From positions 1-64,000 of the forward strand of contig DAOTXW010000062.1 in the NCBI GenBank assembly GCA_034435035.1: a DNA stretch of 64,000 nt, read 5' to 3'. The DNA is from JAHEME01 sp034435035 (GTDB lineage: Bacteria; Chloroflexota; Anaerolineae; Aggregatilineales; UBA3940). The notes below the pieces were generated by a model that saw nothing but the letters and a program-made list of their open reading frames with translations, had not been told where the DNA came from and made no database searches. The position numbers and the translations under genes are program-made. Shown in pieces: positions 9,137 to 17,588 of this stretch. How positions within the stretch are numbered: position 1 is the stretch's first letter; each line of letters opens with the position of its first letter.

Positions 9137-9685
9137 TCAGGTTGGTATCGCGGCGGCCAGCGCCGCCCCACGTGTCAGGGCTACGTAGTTCAGACTCAGC
9201 AGATCGCGGCGGTGCTGGGGAATATGCTCGTCGAGAGCATGCTTCACGGCCTCCAGCGAGATCACAGGACGCGCGGCCACTACCGCTCCCAGCAATACAA
9301 CGTTGGCCAGCCTGAGGTTGCCCAGCTCATCGGCGATCGAAGTGGCCGGCACCGCCATCTCGGTGATATCGGTGCGCTGGCTGGCCTGGGTGATCAACGA
9401 AGCGTTGCGGGCCAGCAATCCACCGGGCGCCACCATCGGCTCGTACTTCTCAAAAGAGGGGTTATTGAATACGATCACGGTCCCCGGGTAGCGGACAATG
9501 GGCGAGCCAATGGGTCGATCGCTGATCACCACAAAACAGTGTGCTGTACCGCCGCGCATCTCCGGGCCATAAGAGGGTATCCAGGTTACTTCGAAGCCCT
9601 CATGCATGGCCGCGTATGCCAGCAACTGCCCGACGAACATCACACCCTGACCGCCAAAACCGGCAAACAGGAATTCTTGTTGCAC
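9137..9685 (-). CDS. 2-oxoacid:ferredoxin oxidoreductase, gamma subunit
   Basis: The 182-residue subunit belongs to the gamma domain of 2-oxoacid:acceptor oxidoreductases. It starts with the typical FAGFGGQGVMFVGQLLA and has the GPEMRGGTAHCFVVIS segment. It is the last gene of a delta-alpha-beta-gamma operon with 14-20-base spacers. The gene starts with GTG. With the other subunits it should oxidatively decarboxylate a 2-oxoacid to an acyl-CoA and pass electrons to ferredoxin. Confidence 0.9.
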   Translation of the reverse strand: MQQEFLFAGFGGQGVMFVGQLLAYAAMHEGFEVTWIPSYGPEMRGGTAHCFVVISDRPIGSPIVRYPGTVIVFNNPSFEKYEPMVAPGGLLARNASLITQASQRTDITEMAVPATSIADELGNLRLANVVLLGAVVAARPVISLEAVKHALDEHIPQHRRDLLSLNYVALTRGAALAAAIPT

Positions 9686-9704
9686 TATCAGCCTCCCGTA
9701 GCTA

Positions 9705-10508
9705 TTAGCGGGCCCTGCGCTCCGGCTTCTCCAATGCCGCTACAGCGTCGTGCACACGGTAGTCGCCAAGCGGAAAATACGGCACCATGTGATCCTCGAT
9801 CCACTCCAGCGCCTTTTCAGCCGGGATTCCCCAGTTGGTGGGGCAACTGGAAAGCAGTTCGACCATGCTAAAGCCCAGGCCTGCCATCTGCACCTTCAGC
9901 GCCGTCAGGATCGCCTTCTTGGCTTTGCGGATATTCGTTACATCATGCAGCGACCGGCGCACTACATAAGCCGCCCCCGGGAGTTGAGCGAGCACCTCGC
10001 TCATGCGGATCGGGTAGCCGGCCAGTTCCACATCGCGTCCCATGGGCGACGAGGTGGTTTTCTGGCCCGGCAGAGTCGTGGGGGCCATCTGACCGCCGGT
10101 CATGCCGTAGATCGCGTTGTTTATGAAAATGGTCGTGATGTTCTCCCCGCGAGCCGCCACATGCATGATCTCGGCGGCGCCGATGGAGGCCAGATCACCA
10201 TCTCCCTGGTAGGTGACCACGATATTTTCCGGCTGAACCCGCTTGATACCGGTGGCCATCGCCGGCGCACGGCCATGCGCCGCCTCGCAGGCATCCACTT
10301 CAAAGTAGTGGTAGGCAAACACCGAGCAGCCGACCGGGGCTACCAGTATCGTGCGCTCTCTCAGGCCCAGTTCGTCGATCGCTTCTGCTAAAAGGCGGTG
10401 GGCGATTCCATGTGTGCAGCCAGGACAGTAGTGGGTATGCACAGTGGCCAGCGACTCGGGCCGTTCGTAGACCAGCTCCATACCGGCCGGGGGAATCTGC
10501 AGGGTCAT
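9705..10508 (-). CDS. 2-oxoacid:ferredoxin oxidoreductase, beta (TPP) subunit
   Basis: The 267-residue subunit carries the thiamine pyrophosphate site: CPGCTHG near residue 30 and GDGDLASIGAAEI followed about 25 residues later by NN (IFINNAIYGMTGGQ). The Cys-x-x-Cys near the N-terminus is expected to help hold an iron-sulfur cluster, as in the PFOR/KOR family. It sits between the alpha and gamma subunit genes. Sequence alone does not separate 2-oxoglutarate from branched-chain 2-oxoacid specificity. Confidence 0.9.
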   Translation of the reverse strand: MTLQIPPAGMELVYERPESLATVHTHYCPGCTHGIAHRLLAEAIDELGLRERTILVAPVGCSVFAYHYFEVDACEAAHGRAPAMATGIKRVQPENIVVTYQGDGDLASIGAAEIMHVAARGENITTIFINNAIYGMTGGQMAPTTLPGQKTTSSPMGRDVELAGYPIRMSEVLAQLPGAAYVVRRSLHDVTNIRKAKKAILTALKVQMAGLGFSMVELLSSCPTNWGIPAEKALEWIEDHMVPYFPLGDYRVHDAVAALEKPERRAR

Positions 10509-10525
10509 CGTTTGCTCTCCTCTGA

Positions 10526-11599
10526 CTATGCCGGCTCGTTGGCAGGCAGCCGCGCATACTCGTGTTCAATCGCTGTGAGAATCTCATCCGGCATGGGCAC
10601 TACCCCGCCCATACGCCCATAGAATCCGACGGGGACCTGCCCGCTAACGGCTAACCGCACATCGTCAAGCATCTGGCCAGCATTCATCTCTACCACCAGG
10701 ATGCCATCCACTTCGTCGGCCAGGGCACTGATCCGATCTTCGGGGAACGGCCACAGCGTCTGCGGGCGCAGCAGACCCACGCTCAGCCCTTTCTCGCGGG
10801 CGGCTTCTACCGCTGAGGCTGCAATACGCCCGGCAGTCCCATACCCTATGACAAGCAGGCGAGCGTTTTCAGTATACAGCTCGAACCAGCGCTGCTCACT
10901 CGCCTTGATGTCTCGCAGCCGGGCCTGGATCTTTAGATTGTACTGCTCCTCCTCCTCACCCTTCAGGTAGATCGACGAGATGACTCGCTTGCTGCGGCCG
11001 TTGGCGCCGGTCAGCGCCCATTCGGGGCGTTCCTGCGGGATTTCGCGCATGGGCGGCAGCACGCAGGGCTCCATCATCTGCCCGATCTGCCCATCAGCCA
11101 CGACCATCACCAGATGGCGATACTTATCGGCCAGGTCAAAGGCCAGCGCTGTGAAATCGGCGGCTTCCTGAACAGAAGCAGGTGCCAGCACAATCGGATG
11201 GAAGTCGCCGTGCCCGGCTGAACGGGTAACCTGGAAGTAGTCGCCTTGCGAAGGCAGGATGTTGCCAAGCCCCGGCCCGCCGCGCATGATGTCCACCACA
11301 ACGCAGGGAAGCTCGGAGCCGGCGATATAGGACATCCCCTCCTGCATGAGGCTGATGCCCGGGCTGGATGAGGAGGTCATGACGCGCACGCCGGCACTGG
11401 CAGCTCCGTACACCATGTTGATGGCGGCCACTTCGCTTTCAGCCTGCAGGAAGACACGCCCGAGTTCCACCATCCGGAGCGACAGATGTTCAAGCAGCTC
11501 CGTCTGCGGGGTAATCGGGTAGCCGAAATACGCCTGCAGCCCGGCACGCACCGCCGACTCGGCGATAGCGACATTCCCTTTGAGCATTTCTCTGGCCAT
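10526..11599 (-). CDS. 2-oxoacid:ferredoxin oxidoreductase, alpha subunit (KorA/VorB-like)
   Basis: The 357-residue alpha subunit has the pyrimidine-binding motif FGYPITPQTELLE near residue 25, the segment GVRVMTSSSSPGISLMQEG typical of KorA/VorB proteins, and the C-terminal transketolase-like domain (LLVIGYGTAGRIAASAVE onward). An in-frame TTG directly precedes the ATG at 11599; the ATG is better placed after AGGAGA. The spacer motif and subunit order match enzymes annotated as VorB or KorA, so either branched-chain 2-oxoacids or 2-oxoglutarate may be the substrate. Confidence 0.9.
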   Translation of the reverse strand: MAREMLKGNVAIAESAVRAGLQAYFGYPITPQTELLEHLSLRMVELGRVFLQAESEVAAINMVYGAASAGVRVMTSSSSPGISLMQEGMSYIAGSELPCVVVDIMRGGPGLGNILPSQGDYFQVTRSAGHGDFHPIVLAPASVQEAADFTALAFDLADKYRHLVMVVADGQIGQMMEPCVLPPMREIPQERPEWALTGANGRSKRVISSIYLKGEEEEQYNLKIQARLRDIKASEQRWFELYTENARLLVIGYGTAGRIAASAVEAAREKGLSVGLLRPQTLWPFPEDRISALADEVDGILVVEMNAGQMLDDVRLAVSGQVPVGFYGRMGGVVPMPDEILTAIEHEYARLPANEPA

Positions 11600-11616
11600 C
11601 AAGGCTCTCCTTACCC

Positions 11617-11868
11617 TCAGGCTGGTGCTGCGGCGCCGCGCGGGGCACGCGTTTCACGATACACGGTGATGCAGACATCCGGGCAGATCACCGCGCAGAT
11701 GGCGCAACCTGTGCACTCCCCGTTGGGATCAACCAGCATCGCGGGATGGTAACCTTTTGCGTTCAATATGCTGTTATCGAGTGCGATGACCTGTTGAGGG
11801 CAAACGCTAGGGCACAGACCGCAGCCCTTGCAGCGATCGGCATCGATGATGATGGTTCCTCTCGCCAT
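11617..11868 (-). CDS. 2-oxoacid:ferredoxin oxidoreductase, delta subunit (2[4Fe-4S] ferredoxin)
   Basis: The 83-residue protein has two complete CxxCxxCxxxCP motifs: CKGCGLCPSVCP near residue 14 and CTGCAICAVICP near residue 53. It leads the operon and provides the ferredoxin-like electron-transfer subunit. A strong GGGGGGA ribosome site precedes the ATG. A TATATT on the minus strand near 11889-11884 may be the operon -10 box, without a clear -35. Confidence 0.92.
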   Translation of the reverse strand: MARGTIIIDADRCKGCGLCPSVCPQQVIALDNSILNAKGYHPAMLVDPNGECTGCAICAVICPDVCITVYRETRAPRGAAAPA

Positions 11869-12127
11869 TCAGATTCCCCCCTCAATATAGCCTGTGACGT
11901 GATGCCTACCTTATTAATCGTAATTCACCAGTTTCGGGGATGTTAGTGCAATGTGTCACAGGGCTCACTGCCAATCGTCAGCATTTCTGATAGGACGAAT
12001 CGCGCCCCCCTGCTTGTGACGATCCGCCCGGCGGCAAATGACATCTATTACTGCAAAGACGACAGCGAGGGTTTTATACTGCAAGTGTCGGGCCTCTCAA
12101 TGCGCCAGAGTCCGAGGAGATGCGCTA

Positions 12128-12532
12128 ATGTCGTTCAACACCATCCGGCTTGATCGCACGGTTCCGGGTTGCCGATCAGGGTTTCTCAGCCGCCTGGCCG
12201 ACGAGCTTTATCAGGAAGAACACAGCCTGGATGAGCTGCCCGATCTGCTCAGTGACCTGCACAGCCCCGACAGCCAGACACGGGCAGCAGCTGCCTGGGC
12301 ACTGGGGACTATCGGCGAGCCATCCACCGTGCCGGCACTGCTGGAGGCACTGCGCGACCCTGACCAGCAGGTGCGTTGGACGGCCGCCGACTCGCTGAGG
12401 CTGTTTGGCTCCGCCGCCACGCAGGGCCTGCTGGAGGCACTCCGCGACCCCGAGCCCTATGTGCGCCAGGCAGCAGCGCGTGCCTTGCGCGATGTAGGAT
12501 CGATCGCTGCCCTGCTGGCGGTGGAGGGATAA
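12128..12532 (+). CDS. HEAT-repeat / PBS-lyase-like protein
   Basis: The 134-residue protein is built from helical HEAT repeats: AAAAWALGTIGEPSTVPALLEALRD, then VRWTAADSLRLFG...LLEALRD and VRQAAARALRDVG, about 30 residues each. Such repeats serve as protein-binding scaffolds; enzymatic activity is not expected. The start at 12128 follows GAGGAGA. It lies alone between the divergent KOR operon and the PFOR gene, and no partner is evident. A TATACT at 12075-12080 could be its -10 box. Confidence 0.75.
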   Translation: MSFNTIRLDRTVPGCRSGFLSRLADELYQEEHSLDELPDLLSDLHSPDSQTRAAAAWALGTIGEPSTVPALLEALRDPDQQVRWTAADSLRLFGSAATQGLLEALRDPEPYVRQAAARALRDVGSIAALLAVEG

Positions 12533-12685
12533 CGCCTTCCCCTGCGGCGACGATCTGCGTGCTGCCCGGTGATCTTTGTCACTGGAATGCATCCGCGGGG
12601 GCGGGTACGCTGGAGGTGGATGCTGGCCGGATAACCCCCGCGCCGCCTGAGAGCGTGGTCATCTTCATCGCGCCGTTCATTCGCG

Positions 12686-12710
12686 GGATCGGGGTCGTCG
12701 ACCCCGATCC
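12686..12710 (+). promoter_or_regulatory. Perfect 25-base dyad in the nifJ leader
   Basis: Twelve bases (GGATCGGGGTCG) are mirrored exactly around a central T. The dyad ends 9 bases before the AAGGAGAG ribosome site of the PFOR gene. It could be an operator for a dimeric repressor or a leader RNA hairpin. With no loop and only a short TTTC after it, a simple terminator is less likely. Confidence 0.5.
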
Positions 12711-12731
12711 TTTCTGTAAGGAGAGAGTCAA

Positions 12732-15700
12732 TTGACCAGAGAACTGGTGACTATCGACGGCAATGAAGCCGCCGCCTATGTTGCCCACAAGTGCAGTGAA
12801 GTGATCGCGATCTACCCGATCACCCCTTCATCCTCCATGGGCGAATGGGCAGATGAATGGAGCGCCAAGGGATACCAGAATATCTGGGGCACGGTGCCGC
12901 TGGTGATCGAGATGCAGTCCGAGGGTGGCGCGGCAGGGGCGGTGCATGGCGCCCTGCAGACGGGCGCGCTGACGACGACCTTCACGGCCAGCCAGGGCCT
13001 GTTGCTGATGATCCCCAACATGTTCAAGATCGCTGGCGAGCTGACCAGCACGGTGTTTCATATTGCGGCACGCTCGCTGGCAGCGCAGGGCCTCTCGATC
13101 TTCGGCGATCACAGCGACGTGATGGCAGCGCGTTCCACGGGTTGGGCGATTCTGTTTTCCAATTCGGTGCAGGAAGTGCACGACAGTGCCCTGATCGCAC
13201 ATGCAGCGACGCTTCGCGCACGTATCCCATTCCTGCACACTTTTGATGGATTTCGTACTTCAGCCGAAGTGAACAAGATCGAGCGCCTGAGCGATGATGA
13301 CATCCGCGCGATGATCGACGATGATCTGGTGAAGGCGCATCGTGGGCGCGCCCTCAACCCCGAGCACCCGATCATGCGCGGCACCGCGCAGAACCCGGAT
13401 GTCTACTTCCAGGGCCGCGAGACCGTCAATCCGTATTATTTGGCGGTGCCGGACATCGTGCAGGCGACCATGGATCAGTTCGCGGGGCTGGTGGGGCGGC
13501 AGTACCACCTTTTTGATTACGCTGGCGCCCCCGATGCGGAACGCGTGCTGGTGATGATGGGGTCCGGCTGCGAGGCGGCGGAGGAAGCGGTTGGTTACCT
13601 TGTCGCTCAGGGGGAGAAGGTGGGTCTGATCAAGGTTCGCCTGTTCCGGCCTTTCTCCGCGGGGCATATGCTGGCCGCTCTGCCCGCCACGGTGCGCGGA
13701 ATTGTCGTGCTGGATCGCACCAAGGAACCCGGCAGCGCTGGCGAGCCGCTATATCTGGATGTGGTGGCCGCAGTCGCCGAAGGGCTGGCGGAGGGCAGCG
13801 CGCCATTTACGGCCATGCCGCGCATCATCGGCGGGCGCTATGGGCTTTCTTCCAAGGAGTTCACGCCAGCGATGGCCAAGGCCGCCCTGGACGAGCTGCT
13901 GAAGGATCGGCCGAAGAATCACTTTGCGGTCGGTATCGTGGACGATGTGACCTACAACAGCCTCGACTATGACCCGACTTTCAGCGTCGAGCCCGCCAAT
14001 GTGGTGCGGGCCATGTTCTGGGGTCTTGGCGCAGATGGCACAGTTGGTGCAAACAAGAATTCGATCAAGATCATCGGGGAGGAGACGGACAACTACGCTC
14101 AGGGCTATTTTGTTTACGACTCCAAGAAGTCCGGAGCGCGTACGATATCCCATCTGCGCTTCGGCCCGAACCCGATCCACAGCACCTATCTGATCGATCG
14201 CGCGAACTTCATCGCTATTCACCAGTTTGGTTTCCTGGATCGCTACCGGATGCTGGATACGGCAGAGGAAGGGGCTACTGTGCTGCTTAATGCTCCCTAT
14301 GGCCCGGATGAGGTGTGGGACCATCTGCCGCAGGAGTTCCAGCAGCAGATCGTTGATCGCAAGCTCAGGTTGTTTGTGATTGACGCCTATTCGGTGGCCC
14401 GCGATACCGGCATGGGGGTTCGCATCAATACCGTGATGCAGACCTGCTTCTTCGCGATCAGCGGTGTCCTGCCGCGTGATGAAGCCATTGCCAAGATCAA
14501 AGAAACCATTGAGAAGACCTATGGAAAGCGGGGGCGCGCGGTTGTCGAGCAGAACTTCGCCGCGGTAGACGAAACCCTGGCACATCTGCATGAGGTGCAG
14601 GTGCCGGGCCGTGTCACCAGCACGATCCAGATGCCGCTGGTCGTCCCTGCGGAAGCACCGGAGTTTGTGCAGCGCGTCACAGCCCGGATCATGGCCGGCG
14701 AGGGCGACCTGCTGCCGGTCAGCATGATGCCGCCTGACGGGACATTCCCTACAGCGACGACCCGCTGGGAGAAGCGTAACATTGCGTTGGATGTCCCGGT
14801 ATGGGAGCCTGACATCTGCATCCAGTGTGGCAAGTGCGTGCTGGTGTGCCCGCATTCCGTGATCCGCGCCAAGGTCTACGATGAAGCGCGGCTCGACAAT
14901 GCACCGCCTACCTTCAAGAGCACCGATGCCCGCTTCAAGGAGCTGAAAGACCTCAGGTACACACTGCAGGTCTCAGTCGAAGACTGCACTGGCTGTACAC
15001 TGTGCGTTGAGGCGTGCCCGGCCAAAGACAAGTCAGCAGTTGGGCGCAAGGCCCTGAACATGGCGTCGCAGCTGCCGCTGCGCGAGGCGGAAAGGAAAAA
15101 CTGGGAGTTCTTCCTGGATCTGCCGGATATCAGCCATGAGGACGGCCTGAAATTCAACTCGATCAAGAACATCCAGCTGCTGGAGCCACTGTTTGAGTTC
15201 TCTGGCGCCTGCGCGGGCTGTGGTGAAACCCCCTACCTCAAGCTAATGAGTCAGCTGTTTGGTGACCGAGCCATCATCGCCAATGCCACAGGCTGTTCCA
15301 GCATCTACGGGGGCAATCTGCCAACCACGCCCTGGGCGCAGAATCGTGAAGGTCGCGGCCCCGCCTGGAGCAACTCACTGTTTGAAGATAATGCGGAGTT
15401 CGGCCTTGGGATGCGCCTGACGCTCGATAAGCAGGCGGAATACGCCGCCGAACTGGTAAGACGCCTGGATAAGGTCATTGGCGCGGACCTGGCCGATGCC
15501 CTGCTGGCCGCCGATCAGAGCGACGAGTCTGGCATCGCGGCGCAGCGCGCACGGGTCGCTGAACTCAAGCAGCGGCTGGCCGGGGTTGACAGCCCTGAGG
15601 CCAGTGCTCTGCTCAGCCTGGCCGACGTGCTGGTGCGCCGATCTGTCTGGATCGTTGGCGGGGACGGCTGGGCCTATGACATCGGCTACGGTGGGCTGGA

Positions 15701-16310
15701 TCACGTCATGGCCACCGGGCGCAACGTCAACATCCTGGTGCTGGATACCGAGGTGTATTCCAATACCGGCGGGCAGTCATCCAAGGCCACGCCGCTTGGC
15801 GCAGTCGCCAAATTTGCTGCCGCAGGCAAGCCGGCTCCCAAGAAGGACCTGGGCATGATGGCCATGACCTATGGTAATGTGTACGTGGCACAGGTGGCTA
15901 TGGGTGCCAGCGACGTGCAGACGGTCAAGGCCTTTATCGAGGCCGAGTCGTATGAGGGCCCATCGCTGATTATCGCCTACAGCCACTGCATCAATCATGG
16001 GATTGATATGGCCCGCGGGCTTGATCAGCAGCGGCTGGCCACCGAGTCGGGCTACTGGCCGCTTTACCGCTTCGATCCGCGCCTGAAGGAACAGGGCCGG
16101 AATCCCTTCCAGCTGGATTCCAAAGCGCCGCGGATCGGGTTTGCTGACTATGCCTATAACGAGACACGCTACAAGATGCTGACTCTGTCCATGCCGGAGC
16201 GCGCCGAGCAGTTAATGCGGGAGGCGCAGATGGCTGTGACAGAACGCTGGCAGAAGTACGAGCAGATGGCCCATGCCAGCAGCCCGACATCCGCTGCTGA
16301 CGGCGAATAG
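12732..16310 (+). CDS. nifJ: Pyruvate:ferredoxin (flavodoxin) oxidoreductase, single chain
   Basis: The 1192-residue homodimer-type PFOR cleaves pyruvate with CoA to acetyl-CoA and CO2, reducing ferredoxin or flavodoxin. The N-terminal domain has IYPITPSSSMGEWADEW; next come the domain that carries gamma-like GADGTVGANKNSIKII, and a ferredoxin domain with CIQCGKCVLVCP and CTGCTLCVEACP. A CAGCGETPY motif and a TPP domain with GDGWAYDIGYGG and SNTGGQ follow. Length and domain order are normal. The gene starts with TTG behind AAGGAGAG. A DHODH-like flavoprotein follows, separated by a strong hairpin. Confidence 0.96.
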   Translation: MTRELVTIDGNEAAAYVAHKCSEVIAIYPITPSSSMGEWADEWSAKGYQNIWGTVPLVIEMQSEGGAAGAVHGALQTGALTTTFTASQGLLLMIPNMFKIAGELTSTVFHIAARSLAAQGLSIFGDHSDVMAARSTGWAILFSNSVQEVHDSALIAHAATLRARIPFLHTFDGFRTSAEVNKIERLSDDDIRAMIDDDLVKAHRGRALNPEHPIMRGTAQNPDVYFQGRETVNPYYLAVPDIVQATMDQFAGLVGRQYHLFDYAGAPDAERVLVMMGSGCEAAEEAVGYLVAQGEKVGLIKVRLFRPFSAGHMLAALPATVRGIVVLDRTKEPGSAGEPLYLDVVAAVAEGLAEGSAPFTAMPRIIGGRYGLSSKEFTPAMAKAALDELLKDRPKNHFAVGIVDDVTYNSLDYDPTFSVEPANVVRAMFWGLGADGTVGANKNSIKIIGEETDNYAQGYFVYDSKKSGARTISHLRFGPNPIHSTYLIDRANFIAIHQFGFLDRYRMLDTAEEGATVLLNAPYGPDEVWDHLPQEFQQQIVDRKLRLFVIDAYSVARDTGMGVRINTVMQTCFFAISGVLPRDEAIAKIKETIEKTYGKRGRAVVEQNFAAVDETLAHLHEVQVPGRVTSTIQMPLVVPAEAPEFVQRVTARIMAGEGDLLPVSMMPPDGTFPTATTRWEKRNIALDVPVWEPDICIQCGKCVLVCPHSVIRAKVYDEARLDNAPPTFKSTDARFKELKDLRYTLQVSVEDCTGCTLCVEACPAKDKSAVGRKALNMASQLPLREAERKNWEFFLDLPDISHEDGLKFNSIKNIQLLEPLFEFSGACAGCGETPYLKLMSQLFGDRAIIANATGCSSIYGGNLPTTPWAQNREGRGPAWSNSLFEDNAEFGLGMRLTLDKQAEYAAELVRRLDKVIGADLADALLAADQSDESGIAAQRARVAELKQRLAGVDSPEASALLSLADVLVRRSVWIVGGDGWAYDIGYGGLDHVMATGRNVNILVLDTEVYSNTGGQSSKATPLGAVAKFAAAGKPAPKKDLGMMAMTYGNVYVAQVAMGASDVQTVKAFIEAESYEGPSLIIAYSHCINHGIDMARGLDQQRLATESGYWPLYRFDPRLKEQGRNPFQLDSKAPRIGFADYAYNETRYKMLTLSMPERAEQLMREAQMAVTERWQKYEQMAHASSPTSAADGE

Positions 16311-16324
16311 TCCTCACTGCCAAA

Positions 16325-16351
16325 CGGAGCCCCGGACCGGCCGGGGCTCCG
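16325..16351 (+). terminator. Hairpin between nifJ and the DHODH-like gene
   Basis: An 11-bp perfect stem, CGGAGCCCCGG with CCGGGGCTCCG, encloses a 5-base loop 14 bases after the nifJ stop. No T tract follows, so it may only attenuate read-through or stabilise the upstream mRNA end. Confidence 0.5.
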
Positions 16352-16372
16352 CTATCACAGGAGCAACCCATC

Positions 16373-17401
16373 ATGGATTTGACCACCACGTACCTGGGCA
16401 TGACCCTCAAGCACCCGGTTGTCGCCTCGGCCTCACCGCTGTCGCAGACTCTGGAAGGTATTCGCGAGCTGGAGGATGCCGGCGCCTCAGCCATCGTAAT
16501 GTATTCCCTGTTCGAAGAGCAGATCACAGCAGAGAGCCTGGCTCTTGATCACTTTCTCAGCTATGGGACTGACAGCTTTGCGGAAGCTCTCAGCTATTTC
16601 CCGGATGTGCATGACTACAATGTGGGGCCGGATGAGTATTTGAACCTGATTCGCCGGGCCAAGGAGGCAGTTGATATCCCGATCATCGGCAGCCTGAACG
16701 GCGTGTCCTCCGGCGGCTGGATTGAGTATGGCCGGCTCATCCAGGAAGCGGGCGCTGACGCCCTGGAACTCAACATCTACTACATCCCGACCTCCGCGAA
16801 TATAACCGGCGCTGAAGTCGAGCAGATGTACCTGAGCGTTGTCGGCGATGTCAAGAAGCGCCTGTCGATTCCCCTGGCTGTTAAGGTCAGCCCCTACTTC
16901 AGCGCCACCGCGAATATGGCCCACCGCCTGACGGAGGCCGGGGCCGACGCGCTGGTGCTGTTCAATCGCTTTCTGCAGCCCGATTTCGATCTGGAAGCGC
17001 TGGAAGTGGTGCCGCGCCTGGCACTGAGCACGCCCTATGAGCTGCGCCTGCCGCTCCGCTGGGTGGCTATCCTGTATGGGCGCATCAAAGCCGATTTTGC
17101 CATCACCAGTGGCGTGCATGGCTACGAGGATGTGCTCAAGAGCCTGATGGCCGGCGCCAATGTGGTGATGCTGGCCTCTGAGCTGCTCCGCCATGGGCCC
17201 GCACGGATGGGTGAGATCGTGACGGAGATGGCCCGGTGGCTGCAGGAGCATGAGTACGAGTCCGTCTCGCAGATGCGGGGCAGCATGAGTCAGCAACACG
17301 TGGCTGAGCCGGCGGCCTTTGAGCGTGCCAACTACATGAAGACGCTGCAGTCCTGGCGGCCTGATCCGTCCAGCCAGGGATTCCGGACGCGGATCAAGTG
17401 A
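16373..17401 (+). CDS. Dihydroorotate-dehydrogenase-like flavoprotein
   Basis: The 342-residue protein is a (beta/alpha)8 FMN-type barrel of the DHODH superfamily. It starts LTTTYLGMTLKHPVVASASP and includes PIIGSLNG, AVKVSPYFS and ITSGVHGYEDVLKSLMAGA, corresponding to the phosphate-binding end of the barrel. It differs from true PyrD by the SLFEEQI region after the first strand. Genes of this type are often found next to PFOR genes, and no pyrimidine genes occur here, so a role linked to PFOR electron flow is plausible but unproven. Ribosome site AGGAGC precedes the ATG. Confidence 0.8.
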   Translation: MDLTTTYLGMTLKHPVVASASPLSQTLEGIRELEDAGASAIVMYSLFEEQITAESLALDHFLSYGTDSFAEALSYFPDVHDYNVGPDEYLNLIRRAKEAVDIPIIGSLNGVSSGGWIEYGRLIQEAGADALELNIYYIPTSANITGAEVEQMYLSVVGDVKKRLSIPLAVKVSPYFSATANMAHRLTEAGADALVLFNRFLQPDFDLEALEVVPRLALSTPYELRLPLRWVAILYGRIKADFAITSGVHGYEDVLKSLMAGANVVMLASELLRHGPARMGEIVTEMARWLQEHEYESVSQMRGSMSQQHVAEPAAFERANYMKTLQSWRPDPSSQGFRTRIK

Positions 17402-17424
17402 TAGCCGACCAGCTTCATCGCGAC

Positions 17425-17456
17425 CAGCAGGGGGCCAGACGGCCCCCTGCTGTTTT
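17425..17456 (+). terminator. Rho-independent terminator of the nifJ region
   Basis: A 12-bp perfect GC-rich stem (CAGCAGGGGGCC with its complement), loop AGAC, is followed directly by TTTT. It lies 23 bases after the DHODH-like stop codon and is the clearest intrinsic terminator in the window. Confidence 0.85.
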
Positions 17457-17498
17457 GCCGGCAGGGAGCGGCGCAAACCGGGCCAGCCCCGCCTCACG

Positions 17499-17527
17499 TT
17501 GACGCCTGCCCGGACAGCACGTATCAT
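17499..17527 (+). promoter_or_regulatory. Sigma70-type promoter of the aldolase-hpaG-hpaE operon
   Basis: TTGACG (17499-17504) and TATCAT (17522-17527) are separated by exactly 17 bases. The boxes lie 62 bases before the first start codon and just after the preceding terminator, so they define a fresh transcription unit. Confidence 0.7.
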
Positions 17528-17588
17528 CGTGGCTGCCCGCCCGGTGGGGTGCGGGTAGCGACACCAGCCTGCAGGGGGAGGCAACAGC

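Noticed and set aside
11891..11962. TGTGAC/GTCACA half-sites as a CRP/FNR operator
   Set aside because: The two halves are 56 bases apart, too far for a single CRP/FNR site, and no such regulator is encoded nearby; mentioned only as an inverted repeat.
13749..14855. Long minus-strand frame opposite nifJ
   Set aside because: Shadow of a high-GC coding region: Arg/His-rich translation without any motif.
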